64,000 bases of DNA from Selenomonadales bacterium (GCA_029975165.1 JARKPR010000003.1:142778-206777); one strand, 5' to 3'; shown: positions 8,354 to 18,318, numbered from the stretch's first letter. The notes: generated by a model not told the origin, from the sequence alone. Numbers and translations are program-made.

Positions 8354-8395
8354 TAATCGATCAAACGTTTATAAAGAGGAAGGCGGAATATTGGA

Positions 8396-9982
8396 TTGAT
8401 CAGTACGAGTAATTTAGGTCTAAGTTACGGCAAACGGATATTGTTTAAAGATGTAGATATCAAATTTACTCCCGGCAATTGTTATGGTTTGATCGGGGCG
8501 AACGGCACCGGCAAATCGACTTTTTTGAAAATCCTCGCCGGTGAAATCGAGCCAAGTACCGGCAGCGTGCAGATTTCACCGGGAGAACGGCTGGCTGTCC
8601 TGAAGCAAAATCATTATGAATTTGATGATTTCGAGGTGCTTAAGACCGTAATCATGGGGCATACCCGGTTATATGCGATCATGGAGGAAAAAGAGGCTCT
8701 CTATGCCAAGCCCGTCTTTTCCGACGAGGACGGTCTGAGGGTATCCGAACTGGAGGGCGAATTTGCCGAGCTGAATGGCTGGGACGCGGAAACCGACGCG
8801 GCGAAGCTGTTGATCGGCCTGGGTATTCCCGAGCAGCTGCATGGCCAGAAAATGCGCGATTTAAACGGCGATGAGAAGGTACGGATTTTACTTGCCCAGG
8901 CTTTGTTCGGCAATCCGGATATTCTCCTGCTCGACGAGCCGACTAATCATCTGAATGCCGCGGCGATCCGCTGGCTTGAAGAATTCCTCTACAATTTTGC
9001 GAACACCGTGATCGTGGTATCGCACGATCGCCATTTTCTCAATAAGGTTTGCACCCATATCGCCGATATCGACTTCGATAAGATCCAGTTGTTCGTCGGC
9101 AACTATGATTTTTGGCTCGAGTCAAGCGAGTTGGCCCTGAGGCTGGCCAAAGAGGCAAACAAGAAGACCGAGGAGAAAGCGAAAGAACTCCAGAGCTTTA
9201 TCCAGCGGTTCAGCGCCAACGCCTCCAAATCCCGGCAGGCGACGTCCCGCAAAAAGCTGCTGGAGAAACTGACGCTGGAGGATATCAAGCCCTCGTCCCG
9301 CAGGTATCCGTATATCGCCTTCAAGCCCGACCGCGAGGCAGGCGACCAGTTGCTCACGGTCGAAGGGCTGTGCAAGGGCATCGACGGGGAAAAGGTGCTG
9401 GACGGGGTTAGCTTCCGGGTGGAGAAAGGCGATAAAATCGCTTTTGTCGGCGAAAGCGAGTTGGCAAGGACGACCTTGTTCAAAATTCTTATGGGTGAAA
9501 CCGCCGCTGATGACGGCGAGTTCAAGTGGGGTGTGACAACTTCCCAGGCCTACTTTCCCAAAGACAACGACGCTTTTTTCGCCGGCAACGAGGCCATTCT
9601 CGTCGATTGGCTGCGGCAGTTTTCCCGCGATCAGGAGGAGACGTTCATCAGGGGCTTTCTGGGCAGGATGCTGTTCTCGGGCGAGGAATCGTTGAAGAAG
9701 GCCAGTGTTTTGTCCGGCGGCGAAAAGGTGCGGTGCATGCTTGCCAAAATGATGCTCAGCGGCGCGAATGTCCTGATATTCGACGAACCGACAAACCATC
9801 TGGACTTGGAGTCAATCACGGCCTTGAATAATGGTTTGATTAATTTTAACGGCACCATTTTGTTCACTTCCCACGACCACCAATTCGTCCAGACGGTCGC
9901 CAACCGCATTGTCGAAATCACCGGAACGGGGATAATCGACCGGCGGATAAGTTATGACGAATACCTGGAAACAAAAATGTAA
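8396..9982 (+). CDS. ykpA: ABC-F family ATPase, YkpA type
   Basis: Soluble twin-ATPase ABC-F protein, 528 aa, a likely ribosome-acting translation factor. The first half has Walker A GANGTGKST, an atypical signature LNGDEKVR and Walker B LLLDEPTNHL. The second half has a degenerate Walker A (GESELARTT), a normal signature LSGGEKVR and Walker B LIFDEPTNHL. From memory of YkpA-type proteins, the degenerate second Walker A is family-typical, which would leave one good composite ATP site. The linker (about 230-320) contains SRQATSRKKLLEKL. Start TTG 8396 follows AGAGGAAGGCGG. Attenuator upstream; prfC follows 31 bases downstream, so both genes may form a translation-rescue unit. Confidence 0.88.
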   Translation: MISTSNLGLSYGKRILFKDVDIKFTPGNCYGLIGANGTGKSTFLKILAGEIEPSTGSVQISPGERLAVLKQNHYEFDDFEVLKTVIMGHTRLYAIMEEKEALYAKPVFSDEDGLRVSELEGEFAELNGWDAETDAAKLLIGLGIPEQLHGQKMRDLNGDEKVRILLAQALFGNPDILLLDEPTNHLNAAAIRWLEEFLYNFANTVIVVSHDRHFLNKVCTHIADIDFDKIQLFVGNYDFWLESSELALRLAKEANKKTEEKAKELQSFIQRFSANASKSRQATSRKKLLEKLTLEDIKPSSRRYPYIAFKPDREAGDQLLTVEGLCKGIDGEKVLDGVSFRVEKGDKIAFVGESELARTTLFKILMGETAADDGEFKWGVTTSQAYFPKDNDAFFAGNEAILVDWLRQFSRDQEETFIRGFLGRMLFSGEESLKKASVLSGGEKVRCMLAKMMLSGANVLIFDEPTNHLDLESITALNNGLINFNGTILFTSHDHQFVQTVANRIVEITGTGIIDRRISYDEYLETKM

Positions 9983-10013
9983 TTTGCTTTATCGCAAATA
10001 TTCCGGAGGCAAA

Positions 10014-11627
10014 ATGGAAGCTATTATCGAGACCAACCCGCGACGCACTTTCGCGATCATATCTCACCCGGACGCCGGCAAAACGACGTTGACGGAGAAG
10101 TTGCTCCTGTACGGCGGCGCTATCCATCTGGCGGGGTCGGTTAAGTCGCGCAAGGCCCAGAAGCATGCCGTATCCGACTGGATGGAGATCGAAAAGCAGC
10201 GGGGTATTTCGGTAACATCCAGTGTCCTGCAATTCGACTACCAGGGCTACCGTGTAAACATCCTCGATACCCCCGGCCACCAGGACTTCAGCGAGGATAC
10301 TTACCGGACGCTGCTCGCCGCCGACAGCGCCGTCATGCTCATCGATGCGGCCAAAGGGGTGGAGGAGCAAACCAAAAAGCTTTTCCGCGTGTGTAAAGAG
10401 CGGCATATTCCGATTTTCACCTTCGTGAACAAGCTGGACCGCTTCGGGCGTAATCCGTTCGAGCTTATGGAGGAGATTGAGAAGGTCCTCGGCATCCGCG
10501 CCTACCCCATGAATTGGCCGGTCGGCGTCGACGGGAATTATCAAGGCGTGTACAATCGTCAACTGGCTCAGGTGGAGCTTTTCGCGAAAGACGACTCCCA
10601 TGGCCAGCGGGCCCTGCCGTCGACAACCGGCAGTGTGGCTGACCCGGTTTTCCGGCAAGCGCTGGGCGAGGCTGTCCATCACGCTCTCTGCGAAGACATC
10701 GCTCTCCTCGACCTGGCCGGGGATCAATTCGAATACGATAAGGTCGCGCGGGGAGAATTAACGCCCATGTTCTTCGGCAGCGCCATGACCAACTTCGGCG
10801 TACAGCCTTTTCTGGAAGAATTCCTGCGGCTGGCGCCCCCGCCGGCGCCCCACCGCTCTTCGGCGGGATTCGTCAGCCCGGACAGCGACGTATTTTCTGC
10901 CTTCGTCTTTAAGATACAGGCCAATATGAATCCCGCCCACCGCGACCGAATCGCCTTCATCCGCATTTGTTCCGGCAAGTTTGCCCGTGGCATGAGTGTT
11001 TATCACGTCCAGTCAGGCAAACAGGTTAAGCTGACCCAGCCTCAGCAGTTTCTGGCTCAGGAGCGGACGCTTGTCGAGGAAGCTTTTCCGGGAGATATTA
11101 TCGGCCTTTTCGACCCGGGCATATTCTCTATCGGCGACACGCTGTGCCAGCCGGGGCAGGAAATACGGTTCGAGGATTTTCCGGTTTTTCCGCCCGAGCA
11201 GTTTGCCCGGGTCCAGGCCAAGGACACCATGAAACGCAAGCAGTTCGTCAAAGGCATGGCCCAGCTGACCCAAGAAGGCGCAATCCAGGTCTTCCGCCAG
11301 CCAAACGCGGTCGAATCCTTTGTAGTCGGCGTTGTCGGCAGTCTGCAGTTCGAAGTGCTCCAATACCGCCTCAAGCAGGAATACGGTGTCGATATCCTCA
11401 TGCACCCGCTGCCTTACGGCCTTGCCCGCTGGGTGACGGGGCAAGGACCCAATGCCCCAGCCCTCAAGGGTATGGATAACGGGATGGTGCTCGAGGATGT
11501 CAAGGGGCGCCCGCTTGTGCTGGTAGCAAACGAATGGCAGCTGAAATGGGGCCGGGATAATAACCCCGGTGTCGCATTCCTAGCGGCGCCGCCGAACGGC
11601 CCGGCTGCCGAACGCCCGTCCGCCTGA
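10014..11627 (+). CDS. prfC: Peptide chain release factor 3
   Basis: Translational GTPase that recycles RF1/RF2 after termination, 537 aa. G1 is SHPDAGKTTLTEKLL (about residue 18), switch I is RGISVTSSVLQF, G3 is DTPGHQDFSEDTYR, and G4 is NKLDR; the C-terminal domain shows the RF3 features KRKQFVKGMAQL and YGVDILMHPLPYGLARWV. A longer frame begins at 9954 inside the end of ykpA. The ATG at 10014, after GGAGG, gives the usual start MEAIIETNPRRTFAIISHPD. It lies 31 bases after ykpA and probably shares its transcript. Confidence 0.95.
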   Translation: MEAIIETNPRRTFAIISHPDAGKTTLTEKLLLYGGAIHLAGSVKSRKAQKHAVSDWMEIEKQRGISVTSSVLQFDYQGYRVNILDTPGHQDFSEDTYRTLLAADSAVMLIDAAKGVEEQTKKLFRVCKERHIPIFTFVNKLDRFGRNPFELMEEIEKVLGIRAYPMNWPVGVDGNYQGVYNRQLAQVELFAKDDSHGQRALPSTTGSVADPVFRQALGEAVHHALCEDIALLDLAGDQFEYDKVARGELTPMFFGSAMTNFGVQPFLEEFLRLAPPPAPHRSSAGFVSPDSDVFSAFVFKIQANMNPAHRDRIAFIRICSGKFARGMSVYHVQSGKQVKLTQPQQFLAQERTLVEEAFPGDIIGLFDPGIFSIGDTLCQPGQEIRFEDFPVFPPEQFARVQAKDTMKRKQFVKGMAQLTQEGAIQVFRQPNAVESFVVGVVGSLQFEVLQYRLKQEYGVDILMHPLPYGLARWVTGQGPNAPALKGMDNGMVLEDVKGRPLVLVANEWQLKWGRDNNPGVAFLAAPPNGPAAERPSA

Positions 11628-11653
11628 TTTTACCGCAACTCACGGCACCGGCC

Positions 11654-11699
11654 GAATGAAAGAAGCAACAACCGCAAAGGGTTGTTGCTTCTTTCATTC
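11654..11699. terminator. Terminator between convergent prfC and uup
   Basis: Perfect 20-bp stem (11654-11673 with 11680-11699) with a 6-nt loop. There is no long T-run, but the stem ends in T-rich sequence in both directions. Confidence 0.7.
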
Positions 11700-11714
11700 C
11701 CGGTCGCATTGCGC

Positions 11715-13622
11715 CTAACCGGGACTTTTAGCTATATTCTCGGCCAATTCGTTCAGATATGTCCATCGTTCCAATAATTCGTCCAATTCTTGTTCTAGCG
11801 CTTTCTGCTCAGCCACCAATTTTTGCAGCAGTTCAAAATCGCTGCCTGCCAGGTCGATACGGGCGACGACGGCCTGTAATTTTTGCTCAACGCCGGCAAT
11901 TACAGCCTCGATCTGCTCGTATTCGCGCTGTTCGTTGAAAGTAAAGCGGCGGGGCTTTTTTCTCTCAGGCGCAGCCGTCTTCGTATCTTTGCCGCTTCTC
12001 GTTTTGGGGCTCGTGACCGGCTCCGGCGGCATACGCTTATCATGGTAGTCAGAGTATCCGCCGGGATATTGCTTTATTTCACCGTTGCCCTCAAAGGCGA
12101 ATATTTTATCCGCCAGCCGGTCGAGGAAATAGCGGTCGTGGGATACGACGATGACCGCCCCGGGGAAATCGTCCAGATAGTCTTCCAGAATGGTCAGCGT
12201 TTGAATATCGAGATCGTTGGCCGGTTCATCGAGCAGCAGTACATTCGGAGCACCCATCAGAATTCTCAGCAAATACAGGCGGCGTTTTTCCCCGCCCGAC
12301 AGCTTGGCGATCGGCATCCACTGGACATTAGGCGGAAACAGGAATCGCTCCAGCATCTGCGAGGCGCTGATTGTCCCACCATCGGTTGATGTAATGACGT
12401 TGGCCTCTTCCTTGATGTAGTCGATGACCCGCAAACTTTCGTCCATCTCACTGCTTTCCTGGGTGAAGTAGCCGATCTTCACCGTTTGCCCAATCTCTAC
12501 CGCACCGCTGTCGGCGGCCAGGCGCCCGGCAATAATGTTCAGGAGCGTGGATTTACCGCTGCCGTTTGGCCCGACGATGCCGACCCGGTCATCCCGCAGA
12601 ACGATATAGCTAAAATCGCGGATCAAGGCTTTCTCGCCACAAGTTTGACTGATATGCGCCAGCTCGATAATCTTCCGGCCCAGCCGGGTCGCGCCGGCCT
12701 CAATTTCTAGCTTATCGACCGCAAAGTCGGACTTTTGGGCGCTGAGTCGCTCGAATCTGTCAATGCGAGCCTTCTGCTTGGTGGTCCGCGCTCTCGCGCC
12801 CCGTTTTATCCAGGCCAGTTCATTTCTAAGGAGATTTTGCCTTTTCCGTTCGCTGCCGGCTTGCAGTTCTTCGCGGTCAGCCTTCTTTTCGAGGAAGTAA
12901 CTATAGTTGCCGCCATAAGTATACAGTCGCCCTTTATCTATTTCAATGATCCGGTTGGCCACCCGGTCCAGGAAGTACCTGTCATGGGTGACCATGAGCA
13001 GGGCGCCCTTGTAAGCCTGCAGATATTGCTCCAGCCAGGCCACCATGTCATTGTCGATATGATTCGTCGGCTCGTCCATAATCAGCAGGTCGGCGGGATT
13101 TACCAGAGCGCCGGCCAGCGCGACCCGCTTGCGTTGCCCCCCGGACAGCGTACCGACAATGGCGGAAAAGTTGTCGATGCCCAGTTTGGTCAGAATGGCC
13201 TTGGCGCTGCTTTCCAATTGCCAGGCATCCAGGGCATCCATTTGCTGACTTAGCGCGATCAGCTGCTTTTGCTGCCCGGCATCGCCGGCTTTTAAGCCGG
13301 CTTGTTCCAAAGCTTGCTCGTATTCCCGGATCAGCCGCATGACCGGCGAGCTGCCTTTGAATACTTGCGCCAATATGGTAGACCCCGCGTCGAGCTCCGG
13401 GTTTTGCGGCAGATAACCCACCCGCACCCCGCTACCCAGCGTAACGTTGCCGCCGTCGGCCGGTTCTAGCCCGGCGATTATTTTTAAGAAGGTCGATTTG
13501 CCGGTGCCGTTGACGCCGATCAGGCCGATTTTATCGCCCTCGTCGACACCAAAGGAGACCTGGGCAAACAGAATCCGCTCGCCATAACTTTTGGCCAAGT
13601 TTTCGATCGATAGTAGATTCAT
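11715..13622 (-). CDS. uup: ABC-F family ATPase, Uup type
   Basis: Soluble ABC-F protein, 635 aa, with two intact ATPase halves: Walker A GVNGTGKST and GPNGSGKST, signatures LSGGQRKR and LSGGEKRR, Walker B LLIMDEPTNHID and LLLDEPANDLD. A charged linker (about 430-560) leads into a C-terminal coiled coil (about 560-630, QREYEQIEAVIAGVEQKLQ), the DNA-binding arm typical of Uup. It is linked to replication and ribosome quality control in model bacteria. Last gene of the leftward row topB, exonuclease, helicase, uup, 12 bases after the helicase gene, so probably co-transcribed. Confidence 0.92.
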   Translation of the reverse strand: MNLLSIENLAKSYGERILFAQVSFGVDEGDKIGLIGVNGTGKSTFLKIIAGLEPADGGNVTLGSGVRVGYLPQNPELDAGSTILAQVFKGSSPVMRLIREYEQALEQAGLKAGDAGQQKQLIALSQQMDALDAWQLESSAKAILTKLGIDNFSAIVGTLSGGQRKRVALAGALVNPADLLIMDEPTNHIDNDMVAWLEQYLQAYKGALLMVTHDRYFLDRVANRIIEIDKGRLYTYGGNYSYFLEKKADREELQAGSERKRQNLLRNELAWIKRGARARTTKQKARIDRFERLSAQKSDFAVDKLEIEAGATRLGRKIIELAHISQTCGEKALIRDFSYIVLRDDRVGIVGPNGSGKSTLLNIIAGRLAADSGAVEIGQTVKIGYFTQESSEMDESLRVIDYIKEEANVITSTDGGTISASQMLERFLFPPNVQWMPIAKLSGGEKRRLYLLRILMGAPNVLLLDEPANDLDIQTLTILEDYLDDFPGAVIVVSHDRYFLDRLADKIFAFEGNGEIKQYPGGYSDYHDKRMPPEPVTSPKTRSGKDTKTAAPERKKPRRFTFNEQREYEQIEAVIAGVEQKLQAVVARIDLAGSDFELLQKLVAEQKALEQELDELLERWTYLNELAENIAKSPG

Positions 13623-13634
13623 GCTGCAACCCTT

Positions 13635-14795
13635 CTACTTACTGCCAGGCCGCTGAGGAGTACTATCAACGACGCGCCCCCGCAGCAGCCGTTTTTCCGC
13701 CGCCGCGATTTTTAGCACCTTGGCGAATTTAACGAGCAGCGCCGCTTCCTTGCCCGTCACTATTGAAATCGCGGTGCCGCTCCGACCGGCCCGGCCTGTC
13801 CGCCCCACCCGGTGTAGATATATCTGCGGGTCTTCCGCCAGCTCCAGATTAAATATATGCGCCACTCCCGGTATGTCCAGCCCCCGCGCCGCGAGGTCCG
13901 AGGCGATGAGGAATCGCACCTTGCCGTGGCGGAAATCTTCCAGCGCCTTTTGGCGGTCGGCCTTCACGGCGGTACCGGATATGCCGGCCGCCGTTAAACC
14001 GTGGTAGGTGAGCTTCATGACCGTTGTTTCTATCGTTTCGCTATGATTGACGAAAACGAGCGCCTGTTCCACATTAAGGTGAGCTGCCAGTTTGCGCAAT
14101 ACTTCAATCTTTTCGCGCTGCTCGCAGACAAAGTACATATGGGAAATATCGGCCGGAATATCGGTCTGCCCCTTGAGGACAATAAATTCCGGGTCGCGCA
14201 TCAACTCTTTGGCGCGCGCCAGCGCGGCCGGGGTTATCGTTGCCGAGAAGAGCAGCATTTGCCTGTCACGCATGGTCGCCTTGACCACCGCTTTGACAGT
14301 GGGCCAGTTCATATCGTCAAGGAGTCTGTCCGCTTCATCGATGATGATCGTTCTGATCGTCTGCGCGTTTATCTTCCGCTTTTGGATCAGTTCGAGGATC
14401 CGGCCGCCCGAACCGACGATGATATGCGGTTTGCCCTTCAACATGTCGATTTGCCGCGCGATATTCACCTGGCCGATGATCGGGGCGGCCGTTACCGGCA
14501 AGCCCGCGTTTTCGGCCAGCGTTTCAATCTGGCGATATATCTGCATCGCCAGTTCGTGGGTCGGGGCGAGGATGATCGCCTGTGTCTCCCTTTTGGCGGC
14601 GTCGATCTTCTGCAGGAGCGGCAACAGGTAGGCCAGCGTCTTGCCTGTTCCGGTCGCCGACTGGCCGATAACATCCCTGCCGGAGAGGGCCAGCGGGATT
14701 ACTTCGGCCTGTATCCCGGTCGGCGTGGTGATTCCCGCCTTGTCGAGGCCTGTCGACAGCGACTCGTTTATGCCGAGTCCGGTAAAATCGCTCAT
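13635..14795 (-). CDS. DEAD-box ATP-dependent RNA helicase
   Basis: Unwinds RNA duplexes in cytoplasmic RNA metabolism. It has a Q motif near the N-terminus (GITTPTGIQAEVIPLAL), motif I SATGTGKT, motif II IIDEADRLL, motif III LFSATI, and motif VI HRVGRTGRAGR. It is 386 aa and ends soon after the second RecA domain, so it has no RNA-binding tail and is a minimal helicase, shorter than CshA or DbpA. ATG 14795 follows a GGGAG site. It lies between the DnaQ-like exonuclease gene and uup in one leftward run. Confidence 0.93.
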   Translation of the reverse strand: MSDFTGLGINESLSTGLDKAGITTPTGIQAEVIPLALSGRDVIGQSATGTGKTLAYLLPLLQKIDAAKRETQAIILAPTHELAMQIYRQIETLAENAGLPVTAAPIIGQVNIARQIDMLKGKPHIIVGSGGRILELIQKRKINAQTIRTIIIDEADRLLDDMNWPTVKAVVKATMRDRQMLLFSATITPAALARAKELMRDPEFIVLKGQTDIPADISHMYFVCEQREKIEVLRKLAAHLNVEQALVFVNHSETIETTVMKLTYHGLTAAGISGTAVKADRQKALEDFRHGKVRFLIASDLAARGLDIPGVAHIFNLELAEDPQIYLHRVGRTGRAGRSGTAISIVTGKEAALLVKFAKVLKIAAAEKRLLRGRVVDSTPQRPGSK

Positions 14796-14828
14796 GGCTT
14801 GTCACTCCCATCAGGCGCTTCGCCCGTC

Positions 14829-15380
14829 TTAAAAATTCCTGACAGCAACTTGCAGTTTTTCGGTTAAGTGTTTAAAGCTGCCCGCCTGTACCGCTTGCTG
14901 CGCCGACAGCGCTATCAGCGCGCAGGTGCGGGCATCGTGCAAGGCGTTGTGATGCTCGAATTCGATGGCAAAGCGACTGGCCAGCGTCGATAGTTTATAA
15001 TTCGCCACATCGGTCCAGACCCGCCTGGCGATGTCCACCGTACACGCGTATCGGAAGCGGGGATACGGCAAGCCGTATTCGTCGAGCATGCTGCGGAGCA
15101 CGCCGATGTCGAAAATAGCGTTATGGGCGATGACTGTTTTATTCTCAAGGTGGGGCCGTATTCTGGGCCACAGTTCGGCAAACGTCGGTTTATCCGCCAC
15201 GTCTTTCGCCGTTAACCCATGGATCCTGGTGTTCCAATAATCGAATTGGAGTACCGGTGGGCGAATGAGCGAATACGCCGCTTTTACGATCTGTCCATTT
15301 TCCACCGTAACCGCCGCCAGGCTGCAAGCACTGGCTCTGCTGCGGTTGGCGGTTTCGAAATCTATCGCTACATAATTCAT
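14829..15380 (-). CDS. DnaQ-family 3'-5' exonuclease
   Basis: Stand-alone DEDDh exonuclease of 183 aa. ExoI is IDFETANRSR (Asp7, Glu9), ExoII is IAHNAIFDIGVL, and ExoIII is the HHNALHDARTCALI block with its catalytic His and Asp. It resembles the proofreading subunit of Pol III, but no polymerase is attached or adjacent. Bacteria carry several such enzymes in DNA repair or RNA trimming, so the substrate is not assigned. It sits between topB and the DEAD-box helicase gene, which makes a general nucleic acid role likely. Confidence 0.9.
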   Translation of the reverse strand: MNYVAIDFETANRSRASACSLAAVTVENGQIVKAAYSLIRPPVLQFDYWNTRIHGLTAKDVADKPTFAELWPRIRPHLENKTVIAHNAIFDIGVLRSMLDEYGLPYPRFRYACTVDIARRVWTDVANYKLSTLASRFAIEFEHHNALHDARTCALIALSAQQAVQAGSFKHLTEKLQVAVRNF

Positions 15381-15432
15381 CCGCCGCGCCGTTCCCTTCA
15401 GTCGTTAGTAGTATCTTCCCGTGGCCTGCCAG

Positions 15433-17577
15433 CTATTTATCTTGCCCCGGCCCTTGCTTCGCCGCTATGTCCGGCTCGCCCGCCTTGTCAGCGTATGTTG
15501 CCCGACAGGCGGGGTATTTCGTGCAGCCCCAAAACGCGCCGTTTTTGCCTTTGATAAGCTGCAGCGCCCCGGCTTTGCAGCGCGGGCAGGCGTGCTTAGG
15601 CTTTTGCGGCGCGCCGTTGTCGTCGTCATACGCCGCTTTGCACGCCGGGTAGCGGGAACAGCCCCAGAACTTCCCCCTACTGCCCTGCCGCGGCTGCAGG
15701 ACTCCTTTGCCGCACTGGGGACAGGGATGCTCGCCCTGGGGAGCGATGTCAAGACCGGTCGCCAGGGCGCAGATGCCGGCAGTGAATTCCGTCTGCTGCT
15801 CAAGAAATCCCTCCAGGCTTTCGCGCCCCTCTGCCATGCGGTGCAAGATCGCCTCCCAAAGGGCGGTGGAGTCGGGGTAGGTCAGTTCCTCCGGCAACGC
15901 GTCGATCAATAGATACGCCGGCTCGGTCGGGATGAGATACTTCTTCTTTTTTTCTTCCCGGAGAAAGCCGCGCTGGACCAGTTCCTTTATAATCGTCGCC
16001 CGCGTCGCCTCGGTGCCGATGCCGCTGACCTCTTTGAGCTGTTTTTTCAGTTCGGGGTTTTTCACGTATTTATGGATTTCTTTCATCGCCGCCAGCAGAG
16101 TGGCGGCCGTAAACCGGCCGGGCGGCCGGGTGGTTTTCTTGTCGGCGAGGGCATGAAGGAAAGCGGCCTGATCGCCTTTTTCCATCGGCGGCAGTACTCC
16201 GTCGTCCTCGTCCTTTTTTTCTTCGGCGTCCGTACCGTATAGTTCCTTCCAGCCAGGCTCGCGGATAATCCGGCCGCTGGCGGTGAAACTCTCCCCGTCA
16301 TGACGGACTCGCACCTTGGTCTGGTTATAGACATGCACGGGATAGAATTGGGCGACGTAGGCCTGGGCGATGAGAAAGTATATATTCTGTTCGGTCTCGC
16401 TCAGCGTCTCCCATTTGCCTTTCTCCGTCGTGGGAATGATGGCGTGATGGGCGGTGATCTTCGTGTCATTCCAGGCCCGGCTCCGCAGCCCGGCATCCGC
16501 CCGGCCGGACCAGGCTGCCAGTTCGTCTTGTTTGCCAGCGCGCAGGTTTTCCAGGATGACGGCGGCGTCAGCCGCCTGCGACTCCGGCAGATAATCGCAA
16601 TCGGAACGCGGGTATGTTGTCAGCTTCTTTTCGTATAGTTTTTGCGCCGTGTCCAAAACAAGCTGCGGGTCGTAGCCAAACCGCTTCCCGGCCATTACCT
16701 GCAGCGCCGACAGCGACAGCGGCAGCCGCTGCGCTTCCCGCTTCTCCGCCGTCTCGCACTGGATGATCTCGGCGGCGGCGGCAGCGGCCGCCAGCTTGGC
16801 AAGCAGCGCCTGGGCGACGGCGTTATCGGTCAGCCGGCCTTCGGTATCCAAGCCCGCCTGGTCGTCCTGCGGTTTCCAATAGGCTGTAAACACGCCATTC
16901 GCATGTTGAAAGTCGGCCTTGACGGTAAAATAATCCGCCGTCCGGAAACTCTCTATTTCCCGTTCCCGCCTGACGACAAGCGCCAGTGTCGGCGTTTTCA
17001 CCCGGCCGACGGGAAGGGTTGCCCGGTGGCCGGCCCGCCGGGCGGCAAGCGTGAAGGCCCGCGAAAGGTTCATGCCGATCAGCCAGTCGGCCCGCGCCCT
17101 GGCCAGCGCCGACTGCTTGAGGTTATAGAAGTCTTTATTATCGCGCAAATTGGCGATGGCTTTTTTTATACTTTTCTCGTCGAGGGCATTGAGCAAGAGC
17201 CGCCTGACCGGCTTGTCATTGTCGACATACTCCAGCACCTCGTCGATCAGCAGCTGTCCCTCGCGATCCGGGTCGCCGGCATGGACAATTTCCGTCGCTT
17301 CGCCAATGAGCTTTTGGACAACGGCGAATTGCTTCTGGCACGAAGCCGCCACCAGCAGTTTCCACGTCGCGGGAATGATAGGCAGGTCTTCCAGCCGCCA
17401 TTTTTCGTATCTGGCGTCGTATTCGCCGGGTTCGGCCTGGCGGAGGATATGGCCGAAACCCCAGGTAACCACGCCGGCACCGGTCGTAATATATCCATCC
17501 TTGCGGCTGCTGGGCCCAGGTAGGCATTTGGCGATCTCAGCCCCCATACTGGGTTTTTCGGCTATGTATAGTATCAA
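15433..17577 (-). CDS. topB: DNA topoisomerase III (type IA)
   Basis: Type IA topoisomerase that decatenates and relaxes negatively supercoiled DNA, 714 aa. The Toprim domain starts ILYIAEKPSMGAEIA and holds HAGDPDREGQLL; the active-site tyrosine is in KLTTYPRSDCDYL; two C-terminal zinc fingers follow (CPQCGKG..WGCSRYPAC and CPRCKAG..WGCTKYPAC). I chose TTG 17577, eight bases after TAGGAG, because ILYIAEKPS is the normal N-terminus; the longer frame from 17640 adds 21 residues with no such support. It heads the leftward row with exonuclease, helicase and uup. Confidence 0.94.
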   Translation of the reverse strand: MILYIAEKPSMGAEIAKCLPGPSSRKDGYITTGAGVVTWGFGHILRQAEPGEYDARYEKWRLEDLPIIPATWKLLVAASCQKQFAVVQKLIGEATEIVHAGDPDREGQLLIDEVLEYVDNDKPVRRLLLNALDEKSIKKAIANLRDNKDFYNLKQSALARARADWLIGMNLSRAFTLAARRAGHRATLPVGRVKTPTLALVVRREREIESFRTADYFTVKADFQHANGVFTAYWKPQDDQAGLDTEGRLTDNAVAQALLAKLAAAAAAAEIIQCETAEKREAQRLPLSLSALQVMAGKRFGYDPQLVLDTAQKLYEKKLTTYPRSDCDYLPESQAADAAVILENLRAGKQDELAAWSGRADAGLRSRAWNDTKITAHHAIIPTTEKGKWETLSETEQNIYFLIAQAYVAQFYPVHVYNQTKVRVRHDGESFTASGRIIREPGWKELYGTDAEEKKDEDDGVLPPMEKGDQAAFLHALADKKTTRPPGRFTAATLLAAMKEIHKYVKNPELKKQLKEVSGIGTEATRATIIKELVQRGFLREEKKKKYLIPTEPAYLLIDALPEELTYPDSTALWEAILHRMAEGRESLEGFLEQQTEFTAGICALATGLDIAPQGEHPCPQCGKGVLQPRQGSRGKFWGCSRYPACKAAYDDDNGAPQKPKHACPRCKAGALQLIKGKNGAFWGCTKYPACRATYADKAGEPDIAAKQGPGQDK

Positions 17578-17722
17578 GGTTTGTACTCCTAGCCAAAAAA
17601 ATGAGAATCCCGCAATTGCAGGATTCCGGTCTGCATACATTATTTATTTTCTTGCAACACGGGTAAAATCCTGCAAGATCACGGGTATGAAGGATTAAAT
17701 GCTAAGTTGGCCTGCGGGAATT

Positions 17723-18160
17723 TCATGAAAACTGGGTAAGAATTCGCTTTAATTCGGTCGCGAACCGTGAATCATCCTCCCTGGTCCGCTTGCCGGGTCC
17801 TTTCGTACGCCCGCCGCTTCGCCGGAACTTAGCCTTGATCTCCCGCTCTTCCAGCAGAAAGTCCATTTTTTCCCGGCGATACTCGATGCCGGCTGGACTA
17901 AGGCAATGCGCTTGCTTCGCCAATACCATCGCGGCCAGGCCCCAATCCTGGGTAATGACGATATCGCCAGGCTCCGTCAGGTTGATGACCTTCATGTCGG
18001 TCTCCTGCGATGTGCCGCCTACCGTTATATGGTTGGCGGAGGCGATATTATGGTTGAAACTGGCCACGGTCAGAACAGGGATGTCATTCTTTGACCCGAT
18101 ATCCAGGCAATATTGCAATACCGCCTTTGGGCAGGCGTCAGCGTCAATCAGTATTTTCAT
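17723..18160 (-). CDS. YaiI/YqxD family protein (UPF0178, DUF188)
   Basis: A 145-aa member of the UPF0178 family, recognised by [29 protein letters not shown] and the basic tail [19 protein letters not shown]. Related proteins have a PIN/NYN-like nuclease fold with clustered acidic residues, and the aspartates DADAC, ETDMK and TQDWG are present here. The biological role of the family is not established. It is a single gene with about 160 bp of non-coding sequence on its upstream side; that gap holds a short direct repeat (GAACATCTGC twice). Confidence 0.9.
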   Translation of the reverse strand: MKILIDADACPKAVLQYCLDIGSKNDIPVLTVASFNHNIASANHITVGGTSQETDMKVINLTEPGDIVITQDWGLAAMVLAKQAHCLSPAGIEYRREKMDFLLEEREIKAKFRRSGGRTKGPGKRTREDDSRFATELKRILTQFS

Positions 18161-18318
18161 GGCTTTCCAAATTCAAGCCCGACCGGGCAGTGATCGCTTC
18201 CATGAACATCTGCGAACATCTGCGAAAATACTAGCCTCGCGAATATAATTTTTCCGTCTTTTAAAGGACGTTCCCCTTGTACTCCTGCGACCGGGCGAGG
18301 TAGGCTGTCCCGCACTTC

